A model generated the notes under the pieces. It was not told where the DNA came from and ran no database searches. It saw nothing but the letters and a program-made list of their open reading frames with translations. This document shows positions 20,982 through 31,331 of a DNA stretch of 64,000 nt, piece by piece. The DNA comes from Deltaproteobacteria bacterium. Its GTDB lineage: Bacteria; Desulfobacterota; Syntrophia; Syntrophales; Smithellaceae. The stretch's first letter is position 1, and every line of letters begins with the position of its first letter. A program made the position numbers and the translations under genes. The stretch lies in contig JAAYDW010000050.1 of assembly GCA_012729055.1 (NCBI GenBank), positions 1 through 64,000 of the forward strand, given 5' to 3'.

Positions 20982-23056
20982 AAGCCAACCGCCTCATCAA
21001 CGAAAAAAGCCCCTATCTGCTCCAGCACGCGCACAATCCTGTGGACTGGTATCCGTGGGGCGAGGAGGCGTTTGCCCGGGCCGGCCGGGAGGACAAACCG
21101 ATCTTTCTGTCCATCGGCTACTCCACCTGCCACTGGTGCCATGTCATGGAGCGGGAATCGTTCGAGGATGCGGAAGTGGCCGCCCTGCTCAACGATACCT
21201 TCATCAACATCAAGGTGGACCGCGAGGAGCGCCCGGACATCGACGCGGTTTACATGAAGGCCTGCCAGTTCATGACCCAGAGCGGCGGATGGCCGCTGAC
21301 GGTCATGATGACGCAGGATCTCAGTCCCTTTTTCGCCGCCACCTACATTCCCCGGGAAACCCGCTATGGAAGGGTGGGGCTCCTCGACATGATCCCGCAG
21401 GTTCGAACGCTCTGGCGGACCAAGCGCGCGGAGGTCCTGGTCGCGGCCGATGAAATTACCGCCGCCCTGCGGCGTCCGGAATCCGGCCGCGCCGGCGATG
21501 TCGGTGAGGACCTGCTGCACCGGACCTACCGATCCTTTATGATGAGCTTCGATGCGACATTCGGGGGATTCGGCGAAGCGCCGAAATTTCCTTCGCCGCA
21601 CAACTTGTTCTTTCTCCTGCGCTACTGGAAGCGCGCCGGCGAGGAAGAGGCGCTGAGGATGACGGAGCAGACGCTGCAAAATATGCGGCGCGGCGGGATA
21701 TACGATCAGATCGGGTTCGGTTTTCACCGCTATTCTACAGACGCGCGCTGGATCGTGCCGCACTTCGAGAAGATGCTCTACGACCAGGCGCTTACAGCGC
21801 TGGCATATCTCGAGCTTTACCAGGCGACAGGCAAGAAGGAATATGAAAAGACGGCGCGCGAAATCTTTTCCTATGTCCTGCGCGATATGACGGATGCCCA
21901 GGGGGGCTTTTACTCCGCCGAAGACGCGGACAGCGAAGGCCAAGAAGGAAAGTTCTACCTGTGGACGGAAAAGGAACTCCGCTCTCTTCTGTCCCCGGAA
22001 GAGGCGGACCTGTACCTGTCCATTTATCGCCATACGGACGACGGGGAACTGCCGGGCATGAGGGAAATTCCCGCGGGGCATTTTATCCCCCACCGCGCGA
22101 CCGTGTACGGCGAAGGGGACCGGGATTTCCCGATGGCGGAGGAAGAAGGCCTCGAGGCCATCCGGAAGAAACTGTTTGCCGCGCGCGAAAAGCGGGTTCA
22201 CCCCCATAAGGACGACAAGATCCTCACCGACTGGAACGGGCTCATGATCGCGGCCCTTGCCCGCGGCGCGCAGGTTCTGGACGACGCGGCTTATAGCGCG
22301 GCCGCGCTGCGGGCGATGCATTTTATCACGGAGAAGATGACGCGGGCGGACGGCGGCCTCTGGCACCGGTATCGGGAGGGACAGGCGGCCGTCGACGCTC
22401 ACATCGACGATTATGCCTTTATGGTCTTTGCGCTTCTGGAACTCTACGAAGCGACGCTGGATGCCGGGCACCTGCTTCGGGCGCTGGAACTTCAATCCCG
22501 CCTGGCGGCCTTTTTCCGGGACGGGCAAAACGGTGGATTCTTTTTCACGTCTTCCGAGGCGGAAAGGCTGCCGGTGCGTCCCAAGGAGCTTTATGACGGG
22601 GCGATTCCATCGGGGAATTCCGTTTCCTTCCTGAATGCGCTGCGCCTGTCGCGCATCACGGGTGACGCGGACCTGGACAGACAGGCGCACGAGATCTATC
22701 GGGCCTTTTGTGCGCCGGCGGGGGCGATGCCCAAAGCCTTCACCTATTTTCTCTGCGGGCTGGATTTTGCCGTCGGACCGGTCGCGGAAGTGGTCATTGC
22801 CGGAGGCGAAGGACTGCCCGATACGCAGGCCATGCTCGCCGCACTGAGGCGGCATTACGCCCCCAACACAGTGGTGATATTCCATCCCGACGGAGAAGCC
22901 GAAACGGAGATCGCAACGATCGCTCCCTGGATACAGGGGCATTCGGCGCCTGAAGGACGCGCTCGGGCTTTCGTTTGCACGAATTTCACCTGCGCGCTGC
23001 CCACCTCCGATCCGGAGGAGATGATCCGCCTCATTGATCCTGAGCCGGCCGGATGA
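20978..23056 (+). CDS. YyaL/SSP411-type thioredoxin-domain protein (DUF255)
   Basis: 692 aa. The N-terminal thioredoxin-like domain starts with [21 protein letters not shown] and carries [10 protein letters not shown] (CxxC). A long (alpha/alpha)6-barrel part resembling glycosyl hydrolase/AGE folds follows. Widespread in bacteria and mammals (spermatogenesis-associated protein 20) without a firm biochemical function. ATG 20978 overlaps the hydrolase stop and has GAGGAAAG upstream. Confidence 0.93.
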   Translation: MKANRLINEKSPYLLQHAHNPVDWYPWGEEAFARAGREDKPIFLSIGYSTCHWCHVMERESFEDAEVAALLNDTFINIKVDREERPDIDAVYMKACQFMTQSGGWPLTVMMTQDLSPFFAATYIPRETRYGRVGLLDMIPQVRTLWRTKRAEVLVAADEITAALRRPESGRAGDVGEDLLHRTYRSFMMSFDATFGGFGEAPKFPSPHNLFFLLRYWKRAGEEEALRMTEQTLQNMRRGGIYDQIGFGFHRYSTDARWIVPHFEKMLYDQALTALAYLELYQATGKKEYEKTAREIFSYVLRDMTDAQGGFYSAEDADSEGQEGKFYLWTEKELRSLLSPEEADLYLSIYRHTDDGELPGMREIPAGHFIPHRATVYGEGDRDFPMAEEEGLEAIRKKLFAAREKRVHPHKDDKILTDWNGLMIAALARGAQVLDDAAYSAAALRAMHFITEKMTRADGGLWHRYREGQAAVDAHIDDYAFMVFALLELYEATLDAGHLLRALELQSRLAAFFRDGQNGGFFFTSSEAERLPVRPKELYDGAIPSGNSVSFLNALRLSRITGDADLDRQAHEIYRAFCAPAGAMPKAFTYFLCGLDFAVGPVAEVVIAGGEGLPDTQAMLAALRRHYAPNTVVIFHPDGEAETEIATIAPWIQGHSAPEGRARAFVCTNFTCALPTSDPEEMIRLIDPEPAG

Positions 23057-23123
23057 GTTCCCGCCTTTTTCCCCGCGCCATGGCAGGTGCGGGCAAAACA
23101 TCCGGCGGAGGCGATTGGATCCT

Positions 23124-23486
23124 TCATTTGCCCCGGCAATCGGACGGTCCTTTGCCGCGGCCGATGGCGCTTTCCCGGACCACGACGCCGTCCTCGAAAG
23201 TCAGCGCGTAAATGTAATCACGGTCGCCGCAGTTGTAGTACCAGACTTCCGCCTTCCCCGGGCATTTTCGGGAGCGCGCGGTTTTGCCGCGCCGGTCGGA
23301 CTCCAGGACGTTTGCGGAATTTGTGCAGACCTTTTCCTTCGACGTCGGGTTCCCGCAGGTTACCATGACCTGCATCCTGGTGTCGCCGCTGGTGACCAGG
23401 CCGTCGCCGCAGCGAAACGCCAAGGAATCGGCTGCGGAAAATGCAAGCAGGTAGAGCAGGAAAACAGAGATGAAGCCGGGTTTCAT
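23124..23486 (-). CDS. Exported DUF2845-like protein
   Basis: 120 aa with a signal peptide (about residues 1-23, ending AADSLA) and a mature part starting FRCGDGLVTSGD, characteristic of the DUF2845 family. Five cysteines in the mature part suggest disulfides. Periplasmic, function unknown. Four bases downstream of the methyltransferase gene on the same strand. Confidence 0.85.
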   Translation of the reverse strand: MKPGFISVFLLYLLAFSAADSLAFRCGDGLVTSGDTRMQVMVTCGNPTSKEKVCTNSANVLESDRRGKTARSRKCPGKAEVWYYNCGDRDYIYALTFEDGVVVRESAIGRGKGPSDCRGK

Positions 23487-23490
23487 GTTA

Positions 23491-24435
23491 TTATCCTTTC
23501 TTCAAAGAATCGGAAATGAACACCAGATATTCATATTTATACAAATCGTAAATAAACTGCTGCAGGATTTCCTGCTCGTCGGAAAGCGGCGCACCTGAGC
23601 GCATGGCGGTCCGGACCCGGTCGTTAAGAGCCAGCGGCAGGATGTCGACATACTGGCCGCGGATTACTTTATAGCGGAACGCCCGGGCAATGGCTACCAG
23701 ATGAGAAAATTTGACGGTGTATTCCGTATGGCCCTTAAGCGGAATTTTTTCCGGTTTCCCCGATCCCTGAAAATGATGCCGGGGAAAATTCGGATTCTGC
23801 ATGGATGCCTCACAGCTGTGTTCGCTTAAGTAAATGTAGGGAATCCGCGCGCCGCAGAGCTTTTCCACGATGCACAGGGCGCCGATGTTGATGCTTTCCC
23901 CATCGTCGAGGTCCAGTGAAAATTCTTCCTCGATATCGTTGATTTTGTCCACCCAGTACCGTGTTTCCGCATCGGCGTCCCCCCGCGCGTCGCGATCGGT
24001 CACCAGGGTGGGAAAATCGCCCAGGTTTTCGTTTAAGATCACCAGCTCGAACGGCTTGAGATCGCTGATGGACATCGTGAGAAAATCGGCCCGGCCGAAT
24101 CGGACGGAACGGTTCGCCAGCGTTTCTTTTTGCTTTTGCAGGAGGTAGGGCGAAATGTCGAGCATAGAGGCAGACAGATGCGGAGCCAGCGACAGAAAAT
24201 CACGCATCAGGTAACCCAGACCGCCGCCGACTTCCAGGACGGTCCGGAGGTCGGAAAAGGGGACAAAGCGCTTGAGAAAATGAAAGAGTTGCACGCCGAA
24301 GGTGCCGGGATTGCGCAGCGCGCCGCGGCAGGGGCTGTTCGGGGGTTCCAGCGCGTTGCAGACGGTCAGCTCCCAGCCCAGCGTCTCCAGAGCGTTTACG
24401 TGGTAATCATCCGTTGTATTAAGCACGTAGTTCAT
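23491..24435 (-). CDS. Class I SAM-dependent methyltransferase
   Basis: 314 aa. SAM-binding motif I is VLEVGGGLGYL, with an acidic strand after it (SASMLDISPYL) and a post-motif strand FELVILNENLGDF. The flanking N- and C-terminal parts are not recognised, so the substrate (small molecule, lipid or protein) is unknown. Divergent from recC with 80 nt between the starts. Confidence 0.82.
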   Translation of the reverse strand: MNYVLNTTDDYHVNALETLGWELTVCNALEPPNSPCRGALRNPGTFGVQLFHFLKRFVPFSDLRTVLEVGGGLGYLMRDFLSLAPHLSASMLDISPYLLQKQKETLANRSVRFGRADFLTMSISDLKPFELVILNENLGDFPTLVTDRDARGDADAETRYWVDKINDIEEEFSLDLDDGESINIGALCIVEKLCGARIPYIYLSEHSCEASMQNPNFPRHHFQGSGKPEKIPLKGHTEYTVKFSHLVAIARAFRYKVIRGQYVDILPLALNDRVRTAMRSGAPLSDEQEILQQFIYDLYKYEYLVFISDSLKKG

Positions 24436-24515
24436 CGGCCTTTAAAAAAAACATCTCAGACTTTGGGAATTTATGATATCTGACCTTTTAATTCAGGAAA
24501 GCGGAAAAATCAATC

Positions 24516-27500
24516 ATGAAAGTTTTTGTCGGCAATAATCTGGAGAAACTTGTCCGCTGCCTGGCCGAGCGGCTGGCGGAATCTCCCGAAGAAAATCCGC
24601 TTGCGGCCCAAACCGTCGTGGTGCAGAGCGCGGGGATGGCCAAATGGATTCTGCTTAAGCTGGCGCGGCTGCACGGCATTGCCGCAAATTACCGTTTCCC
24701 CTTTCCCCGCAAATTTCTGGAGGAAGTCTTTGCGGCGTTTATCCCCGGCTATGCGTCCGATCCTTATTTTGACGTCTCCGTCATGACCTGGACGCTTCTG
24801 GAAATGCTGCCCGGTCAGGCCGGAAAGGAGGACTTCGCAGAAATCGCCCGCTATCTGGGCGAAAAAGACGATCCGTTGAAAAGGTATTCGCTCGCCGGGC
24901 AAATCGCCCACGCCTTCGATCAGTATCTGATTTTCCGGCCGGAGATGATTCTCGGCTGGGAAGAGGGGCGCATCGGGGATTCCGGCGAAGCCTGGCAGGC
25001 CGCGTTGTGGCGGATGCTTGTCGCCGCCCGTCCGCAGGGGATGCACCCGGCCCGGGCAAGACGCCTTTTTTTGTCAGCGGTGAAGAAAGGGCCGTGCCGG
25101 CCGGACGCGCTGCCCTCGCGGCTGTCCGTATTCGGAATTTCCTATCTGCCGCGCGCTTTTCTGGAAATGTTCTTTCTGCTTTCGACCCATCTGCCCGTCG
25201 ATTATTATTACTGGAATCCCTCGCCCGAGTTCTGGGCGGACATCCGCTCAAAACGGGAAATCGGTTCGGTTCTCGGCCGGGCGCCGGGCGGGATTTCCAC
25301 GGCGGACGACGACCTCCTGCACCTGGAAAGCGGCAATGCGCTTCTGGCGTCCTGGGGCGCACAGGGCCGGGACTTTTTTCACCTCATGAGCGGTCTTGGC
25401 GCGGAGGTCAGGGAGGTGTTTGAAGAGCCTGCCGGCGACCGGTTGCTTGCCGCGGTGCAAAGGGATATTTATCGGCTCGAGGAACCGCATACCTGCGGCG
25501 GCGCGCCGGATATTTTTCCCGCGGGCGACGATTCTCTCCAGATTCACGCCTGCCACAATGCGTTGCGCGAAGTGGAAGTGCTGCACGACGTTTTGCTGAG
25601 CCTGTTTGAAAAAGACAAAGCGCTGACGCCGGAGGACGTGCTCGTGATGACGCCGGATATCGAAGCTTACGCGCCCTTTATCGAAGCGGTCTTTGAAACG
25701 CGCGCGCCGAAGATTCCCTATGCGATCGCCGACCGCGGGCTGCTTTCCGCAAGCGTTGTCTGCCGGGGCTTTCTGTCGCTTCTGGATCTGGCTTTCGGAC
25801 GCTTTCCCGCCGGGGAAGTGTTGTCCTTGCTGGAAAATGCCGCCATTGCCGAGAAGCAGTCGATTACGCCGAAAGATCTGGAGCTCATCCGTCACTGGAT
25901 CTTGCGGACGAACATCCGCTGGGGCATCGACACGGCGCACCGGCAGGAGTTCGATCTGCCTCCTTTCGACCAGAATACGTGGCAGTGGGGGCTGAACCGG
26001 CTGTTTGCGGGTTTTGCCCTGGACGGCCGCCGGGAGGAACTGTTTGCGGATATTCTTCCCTGGGGCGAGATCGAAGGCCCGCACGCGGAAGTGCTCGGCC
26101 GCTTCCTCGCCTTCTGGAAAAAGCTTGTCGACTGGAAAGATGTTCTGCGGCAGGCCCGCCCGCTGGCCGACTGGTGCGTTGTCCTGAAAGGAATGGCGGC
26201 GGATTTTCTGCCGTCTGCCGATTCGTACCGGTCAGAAATGTACGTTTTAAACCAGGCGATCGCCTCTCTGTCCGAGGATGGCCGGAACGCCGGCAGCCTC
26301 GCGCCGATCGACGCGTCGATTATCAGAAATTATCTGGAGCGGATCCTTGCCGGCCAGGGCGGCGCCGCGCGTTTTCTGGCGGGCGGCGTTTCGTTTTGCG
26401 CGCTGGTGCCGATGCGCAGCATTCCCTTCGACGTCATTTGCCTGGCGGGCATGAATGCCGACGCATATCCGCGACGGGACAGGCCTTCGGGATTCAATGT
26501 CATGGAGACCCGGTGGAGGACGGGAGACCGTTCCCAGCGGCGGGACGATCAGTATCTGTTCCTCGAATCGCTGCTTTCAGCCGGCACGTATCTGATCGTC
26601 AGCCACATCGGTCGGAGCGCAGAGGACAACAACGACATCCTGCCTTCGGGCCTGGTTTCGGAACTTCTGGATTATCTGGACCGAAATTATCCGCTGGAAA
26701 ACAAAAAGGCGCGCTCCTCGGAAATCACGCGCCGACATCCGTTGCACGGATTTTCGGCGGAGAATTTCAAAGCAAAAGAAAACTTCACAAGTTATTCCCG
26801 GCAGGATTACGAAGCGGCGCGGGCGCTTCTCGACGGGAGGGAAACAACGGCACAATTTGCGTCAGGCGAGCTTCCGGAAGCGGAGGCTTTGCCCCGGGTC
26901 ATTACGATTGCCGATTTGACGGCGTTTTACCGCAATCCGGCCAGGGCGTTTCTGGAAGGCCGCCTGGGGCTCAGACTACCTCCGGCGCTCCGTCCGGACC
27001 CGGACGACAGCGAACCTTTCGACCTCGACACGCTCGGCGGCTACCGGATTCGTCAGGATCTGGTGGAGAGCTTTCTCGGCAACGAAAGCGAGGCCGCCGT
27101 GCTGCGGCGCAAGCGGGCTGAAGGCGTCCTGCCGGTGGGCGCCGCTGGAGACTATTATTTCAACAAGCTGGCCTCGGCCGCCCGGGTATTCGCCGGGCGC
27201 GTGGCAGCCTGTCGCAGCGGCCCCCTGGAAGATCTTTTTGTCGATATCGCCGTCGGCGATTATCGACTGACCGGCAGGCTGGATCGCCTCTACGAAGCGC
27301 ACCGCCTGTATTACCGGATGGCGGCGCTCACGGCGCACGATTATTTCAGCGCCTGGATCGCTCACCTGGCGCTCAATGCCGCAAGCGGCGCGGGATATCC
27401 GCGCTCCACTTTGCTGATCGGCGACGGAGCGCTCCGGCGATTTGACCCGGTTGACGACGCCCGGGAAATTCTGGCAAAGCTGATCCGCTACTATTTTGCC

Positions 27501-27776
27501 GGGAGAAACCAGCCGCTGAAATTTTTTCCCCGGACGACATGGGAATTCGCCCGGGCGCTGTGGCTTGACGACAAAACCCGGGCGGATGCGCTTTTCGCCG
27601 CCGGGAAAGCCTGGTGGGGGGAGGACTATGGCCGGGCCCGGGCGGAAAGGGATGAACCTGCCTGCCGGATCTGCTTCGCAGCGGAATTGCCGCTGGACGG
27701 AGAGTTTGAGGCGGCGGCTGAGGAAATCGCAGGGAGTCTTTGCCGGCATCTGAAAAAAACGGAGTCGCTTTCATGA
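24516..27776 (+). CDS. recC: Exodeoxyribonuclease V gamma subunit RecC
   Basis: 1086 aa, close to E. coli RecC length. Inactivated SF1-helicase-like fold of the RecBCD complex that scans for Chi. Recognisable blocks: MKVFVGNNLEKL at the N terminus, VQSAGMAKWI, FGISYLPRAFL, CHNALREVEVLHDVLL, VPMRSIPFDVICLAGMN and QRRDDQYLFLESLLSA. ATG follows AGGAAAGCGG. Overlaps recB by ATGA, so gamma and beta subunits are coupled. Confidence 0.96.
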   Translation: MKVFVGNNLEKLVRCLAERLAESPEENPLAAQTVVVQSAGMAKWILLKLARLHGIAANYRFPFPRKFLEEVFAAFIPGYASDPYFDVSVMTWTLLEMLPGQAGKEDFAEIARYLGEKDDPLKRYSLAGQIAHAFDQYLIFRPEMILGWEEGRIGDSGEAWQAALWRMLVAARPQGMHPARARRLFLSAVKKGPCRPDALPSRLSVFGISYLPRAFLEMFFLLSTHLPVDYYYWNPSPEFWADIRSKREIGSVLGRAPGGISTADDDLLHLESGNALLASWGAQGRDFFHLMSGLGAEVREVFEEPAGDRLLAAVQRDIYRLEEPHTCGGAPDIFPAGDDSLQIHACHNALREVEVLHDVLLSLFEKDKALTPEDVLVMTPDIEAYAPFIEAVFETRAPKIPYAIADRGLLSASVVCRGFLSLLDLAFGRFPAGEVLSLLENAAIAEKQSITPKDLELIRHWILRTNIRWGIDTAHRQEFDLPPFDQNTWQWGLNRLFAGFALDGRREELFADILPWGEIEGPHAEVLGRFLAFWKKLVDWKDVLRQARPLADWCVVLKGMAADFLPSADSYRSEMYVLNQAIASLSEDGRNAGSLAPIDASIIRNYLERILAGQGGAARFLAGGVSFCALVPMRSIPFDVICLAGMNADAYPRRDRPSGFNVMETRWRTGDRSQRRDDQYLFLESLLSAGTYLIVSHIGRSAEDNNDILPSGLVSELLDYLDRNYPLENKKARSSEITRRHPLHGFSAENFKAKENFTSYSRQDYEAARALLDGRETTAQFASGELPEAEALPRVITIADLTAFYRNPARAFLEGRLGLRLPPALRPDPDDSEPFDLDTLGGYRIRQDLVESFLGNESEAAVLRRKRAEGVLPVGAAGDYYFNKLASAARVFAGRVAACRSGPLEDLFVDIAVGDYRLTGRLDRLYEAHRLYYRMAALTAHDYFSAWIAHLALNAASGAGYPRSTLLIGDGALRRFDPVDDAREILAKLIRYYFAGRNQPLKFFPRTTWEFARALWLDDKTRADALFAAGKAWWGEDYGRARAERDEPACRICFAAELPLDGEFEAAAEEIAGSLCRHLKKTESLS

Positions 27777-30700
27777 AGCCTTTCGATGCAGCCACCTGTC
27801 CGCTTGCGGGCGTCAATCTGATCGAAGCCGCCGCCGGTACCGGAAAAACACACGCCCTGGCCGGACTGTACCTGCGGTTTCTTGTGGAAAGAAAACTATC
27901 CGTTCGCCAACTGCTCGTCATTACCTACACCAACGCGGCGACGGCCGAACTGCGCAAACGCATCCGGGAGACGATCATTGTCGCCCGGGACGCTTTTATC
28001 CATGGCAGCGCAAAAAACGACCTGACAGCTCAACTGCTTAAGCGTTTTTCCGAAAGCGGCGAGCGCAAACGAATTGTCCGTGAGTTGGATCTGGCGCTCG
28101 CCGGCTACGACGAGACGGCAATTTTTACCATTCACGGCTTCTGCCGGCGGCTTTTGACGGATCACGCCTTTGCCGGTAAAATGGCCTTCGAGGCGGAATT
28201 GGTTGAAAATCAACAGGCGCTCGAACGCGAGTTTGTCGCGGATTTCTGGCGGCGTCATTTTTACGGCAGTCCCCCGGTGATCGTTGCGCACGCGCTGGTC
28301 CGGAAGGTGGATCCGGAAAGCCTGAGGGCGCTTTTGCGCCTGACCGCTCACGGACCGCAGCTGAACATCATCCCCGATTTTGGTCCGCTCGACGCGGAGG
28401 ATCTGCAACGGGAGCAAGACGAGCTGCGGGAAACCTTTCTGCAGTTTTGCGCTTTGTGGCGTCGGGACAGAGACCCCCTTGCCCGGGCGCTTGCCGATCC
28501 GGCGCTGAGCGCCGTAGTTTACGGCCGAAAAGTGGACGCTCTGGTCCGGGACACGGACGCGCTGGTCTGTGCCGACGATCTTCCCTGGCCGCTCCCTCCT
28601 TTCCTGGAAAAGCTTGGCGCGTCTTATTTAAGAGGCAAAACCAGGAAAAACCGGAAAACGCCCGAGCATCCGCTTTTTGACCTGGCCGAGACCGTCCGGC
28701 GGCAGGCCCGGAAACTTTCCGACAGACTCGATGCCTATCTCGGACGGGTGAAGAAAGAGTTTCTGGAGACGGCTGCGCGTGAATTTCCCCGCCTCAAACA
28801 AAAGCAAAATCTTCTGTATTTCGACGACCTGCTTTTGCGCGCCTACGAGGTGCTTCACGATGCCGGTTCGGAGAAACTGGCCGGAATTCTCCGCGGTCAA
28901 TTTCCGGCGGTGCTGGTGGACGAATTCCAGGATACGGATCCGCTGCAATTCGCCATTTTGCAGTCCGTCTTTGCCGACCGCGGAAACCGGGAGGCGGCCC
29001 TGTTTTACATCGGCGATCCGAAGCAGGCGATATACAGCTTCCGCGGCGCGGATATTTACGCGTACCTGAGAGCGGCCAAGTCCGTCGACCGTGCCTTCAC
29101 TCTAACGACCAACTGGCGTTCGGAAGCGCCGCTGCTGGAGGCGGTGAACATCCTGTTTGAAAAGCCCGAACGGCCCTTCATTTACGAGCAGATTTCCTAC
29201 CGCCGGATCGAACCGGCGGCCAAGGCGCAGATTGAGCCGCTGACGATTGAAGGAGCAAGCGGGGCGGGGCTCGAGTGGTGGTTTGTTCCTGGCAAAGAAG
29301 ACGGATCGGCGCTCGAGATCGGCGCCGCGCGCTTGCTCATCAATCGGGCCGTGGTCGCTGAAATTGCCCGGCTCCTGGCGCTCGGCCGCGCGAAAAAAGC
29401 CATGATCGGCGCGGCGCCGCTTGACGAAAGCCATATCGCCATTCTGGTGCGCAAAAACGCCGAAGCCATGGCCTTCAAAAAGCTGCTTTCGCAGGCCGGC
29501 ATTCCTTCCGTCATCTATTCGTCGGAAAGCGTTTTTACCGCGGACGAAGTCCAGGATTTCCGGCTGCTCATGCTGGGAATGATTCATTGCGAAGAGGAAG
29601 GGCATCTGCTTTCCGCTCTCGCGACGCCTTTTTTCGGTTTGCGCGCCGGAGATATCGCCTTGTGCCTGGAGGACGAAGAGCGTCTGGAGGATTGGCGCAT
29701 CCGTTTCCGCCGCTATGCCGGACTATGGCAGAGCAAGGGTATCCTGACCCTGTTTTTCGCGCTGCTGGAGGAGGAAGGCGCCCGCCGGCGGATCGCCGCC
29801 CTGCCCGGCGGGGAGCGGCGTCTCACCAACTACGGTCATCTGGCGGGGCTGTTGTTTCAGGCGCAGGCGCAGGGCAACCTGAGACCGTCGGATGTGCTCG
29901 GCTGGCTCGAACGCATGTCGGCCGCGCCGGACAATGAAAAGGAAGACCAGCAGCTGCGTCTGGAAACGGACCGCCGGTGCGTCCGCATCGTGACCGTTCA
30001 CAAGAGCAAGGGGCTCGAGTATCCGGTTTGTTTCTGTCCGTTTGCCTGGGAAACGGGGCCGGAACGCAAAGACGGCCTGCCGCTTGCTTTTCACGACGAA
30101 AAAAACGACTGGCGGATCACCGTCGATCTGGGATCGGAGGAGCTCGACCGGCACCGGACGCTCTACGAGCGGGATGTTCTGGCGGAAAACTGCCGCCTGC
30201 TTTACGTAGCGCTGACCCGGGCGAAAAACCGCTGCTATTTCGTCTGGGGCAATATCAGGAACGCGTCCGCCGGCGCCGTATCGCATCTTTTTTACCCGAA
30301 AGGCGGAGCCGGGGAGGCGACGGACGAAGAGATGCCGGCAGCAATGCGTTCCTTCGCGGAAAGATCCCGCGGCGCCATCCGGGCGACGCGTGTGGAGAAT
30401 GTTGAGGAGATTGAAAAATGGACAACGGAAAAGGAAACCGGGCAAATCCTGTACCGCCCCTTTGCGGGGAAAATCGATTCCCGCTGGAAAATCGCGAGCT
30501 ACACCTTTCTCACGCGCGCCGCGCAGGATGACGCCGAATGGGACGAGCAGACGCCGGACTTCCGGCGGTCCGATGCGCTGCCGGAACCTCCGGAGGCGAC
30601 GGGCATTCTCTCCTTTCCGCCGGGTGCAACGTCCGGAATCCTGCTGCACGAGATCCTCGAAAAGATCGATTTTTCCCGCGTGGCGGATGAGCGGACCACA

Positions 30701-31318
30701 TTTGTCGTCACGGATACGCTGGAGAAGTTCGGTTACCCCCTGCAATGGCAGGCGGGCATTTGCCGGATGCTGCGAAATCTCGTGCAAACAAAACTTCCCG
30801 CCGGAAACGGAGAGGAATTCGATTTGTCGCGGCTCGCCCCGGAACACTGCCTGAGAGAACTCGAGTTTTACTTTCCCCTGAAAAATCTTTCTCCGGCAAA
30901 ACTCCTGTCGGTTCTGGAAAGCCGTTCGGCGGATGAACGGCGGACGCTGCATTTCCCCCCCGTTCAGGGATTTTTGAAAGGGTTCATCGATCTGGTCTTT
31001 GAATATGAGGGACGATTCTACCTGGCAGACTGGAAATCCAACGACCTGGGCGGACGCCCGGAGAATTACGAACCGGAAGGGCTGCGGCGGGAAATGATGA
31101 AAGCCTTTTATGACGCGCAGTATCTGATTTACACCGTCGCACTGGACGCTTATCTGGAAAAGCGAAAGCCGAATTACATCTACGACCGGGATTTCGGCGG
31201 CGTGTTTTATTTTTTCCTGCGCGGCCTGGCCGCTCCGCCCCGGAAGGGCGGTGTCTTTTACGATCGGCCGGACGGGGCGTTTATCGCCCGGTTGAAAGAA
31301 GCGCTGCTTGCGTTCTGA
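27773..31318 (+). CDS. recB: Exodeoxyribonuclease V beta subunit RecB
   Basis: 1181 aa UvrD-family helicase-nuclease for double-strand break repair. Walker A EAAAGTGKTHAL near the N terminus, LVDEFQDTDPLQ, YIGDPKQAIYSFRGADI, LTTNWRS, VHKSKGLEYPV and LYVALTRAKNR. The C-terminal nuclease has KGFIDLVFEYEGRFYLADWK, so the catalytic D-x-K is present. Start ATG 27773 overlaps the recC stop; the extra upstream codons lie inside recC. Confidence 0.97.
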   Translation: MKPFDAATCPLAGVNLIEAAAGTGKTHALAGLYLRFLVERKLSVRQLLVITYTNAATAELRKRIRETIIVARDAFIHGSAKNDLTAQLLKRFSESGERKRIVRELDLALAGYDETAIFTIHGFCRRLLTDHAFAGKMAFEAELVENQQALEREFVADFWRRHFYGSPPVIVAHALVRKVDPESLRALLRLTAHGPQLNIIPDFGPLDAEDLQREQDELRETFLQFCALWRRDRDPLARALADPALSAVVYGRKVDALVRDTDALVCADDLPWPLPPFLEKLGASYLRGKTRKNRKTPEHPLFDLAETVRRQARKLSDRLDAYLGRVKKEFLETAAREFPRLKQKQNLLYFDDLLLRAYEVLHDAGSEKLAGILRGQFPAVLVDEFQDTDPLQFAILQSVFADRGNREAALFYIGDPKQAIYSFRGADIYAYLRAAKSVDRAFTLTTNWRSEAPLLEAVNILFEKPERPFIYEQISYRRIEPAAKAQIEPLTIEGASGAGLEWWFVPGKEDGSALEIGAARLLINRAVVAEIARLLALGRAKKAMIGAAPLDESHIAILVRKNAEAMAFKKLLSQAGIPSVIYSSESVFTADEVQDFRLLMLGMIHCEEEGHLLSALATPFFGLRAGDIALCLEDEERLEDWRIRFRRYAGLWQSKGILTLFFALLEEEGARRRIAALPGGERRLTNYGHLAGLLFQAQAQGNLRPSDVLGWLERMSAAPDNEKEDQQLRLETDRRCVRIVTVHKSKGLEYPVCFCPFAWETGPERKDGLPLAFHDEKNDWRITVDLGSEELDRHRTLYERDVLAENCRLLYVALTRAKNRCYFVWGNIRNASAGAVSHLFYPKGGAGEATDEEMPAAMRSFAERSRGAIRATRVENVEEIEKWTTEKETGQILYRPFAGKIDSRWKIASYTFLTRAAQDDAEWDEQTPDFRRSDALPEPPEATGILSFPPGATSGILLHEILEKIDFSRVADERTTFVVTDTLEKFGYPLQWQAGICRMLRNLVQTKLPAGNGEEFDLSRLAPEHCLRELEFYFPLKNLSPAKLLSVLESRSADERRTLHFPPVQGFLKGFIDLVFEYEGRFYLADWKSNDLGGRPENYEPEGLRREMMKAFYDAQYLIYTVALDAYLEKRKPNYIYDRDFGGVFYFFLRGLAAPPRKGGVFYDRPDGAFIARLKEALLAF

Positions 31319-31331
31319 GGTTCACCGGCCG

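Noticed and set aside
20876-23101. Minus-strand open frame (741 codons) opposite the YyaL-type gene
   Set aside because: Low-complexity, Arg/His/Gly-rich translation with no motifs; shadow of the plus-strand gene.
24436-24515. Promoters in the methyltransferase-recC gap
   Set aside because: No hexamer pair with acceptable spacing on either strand.
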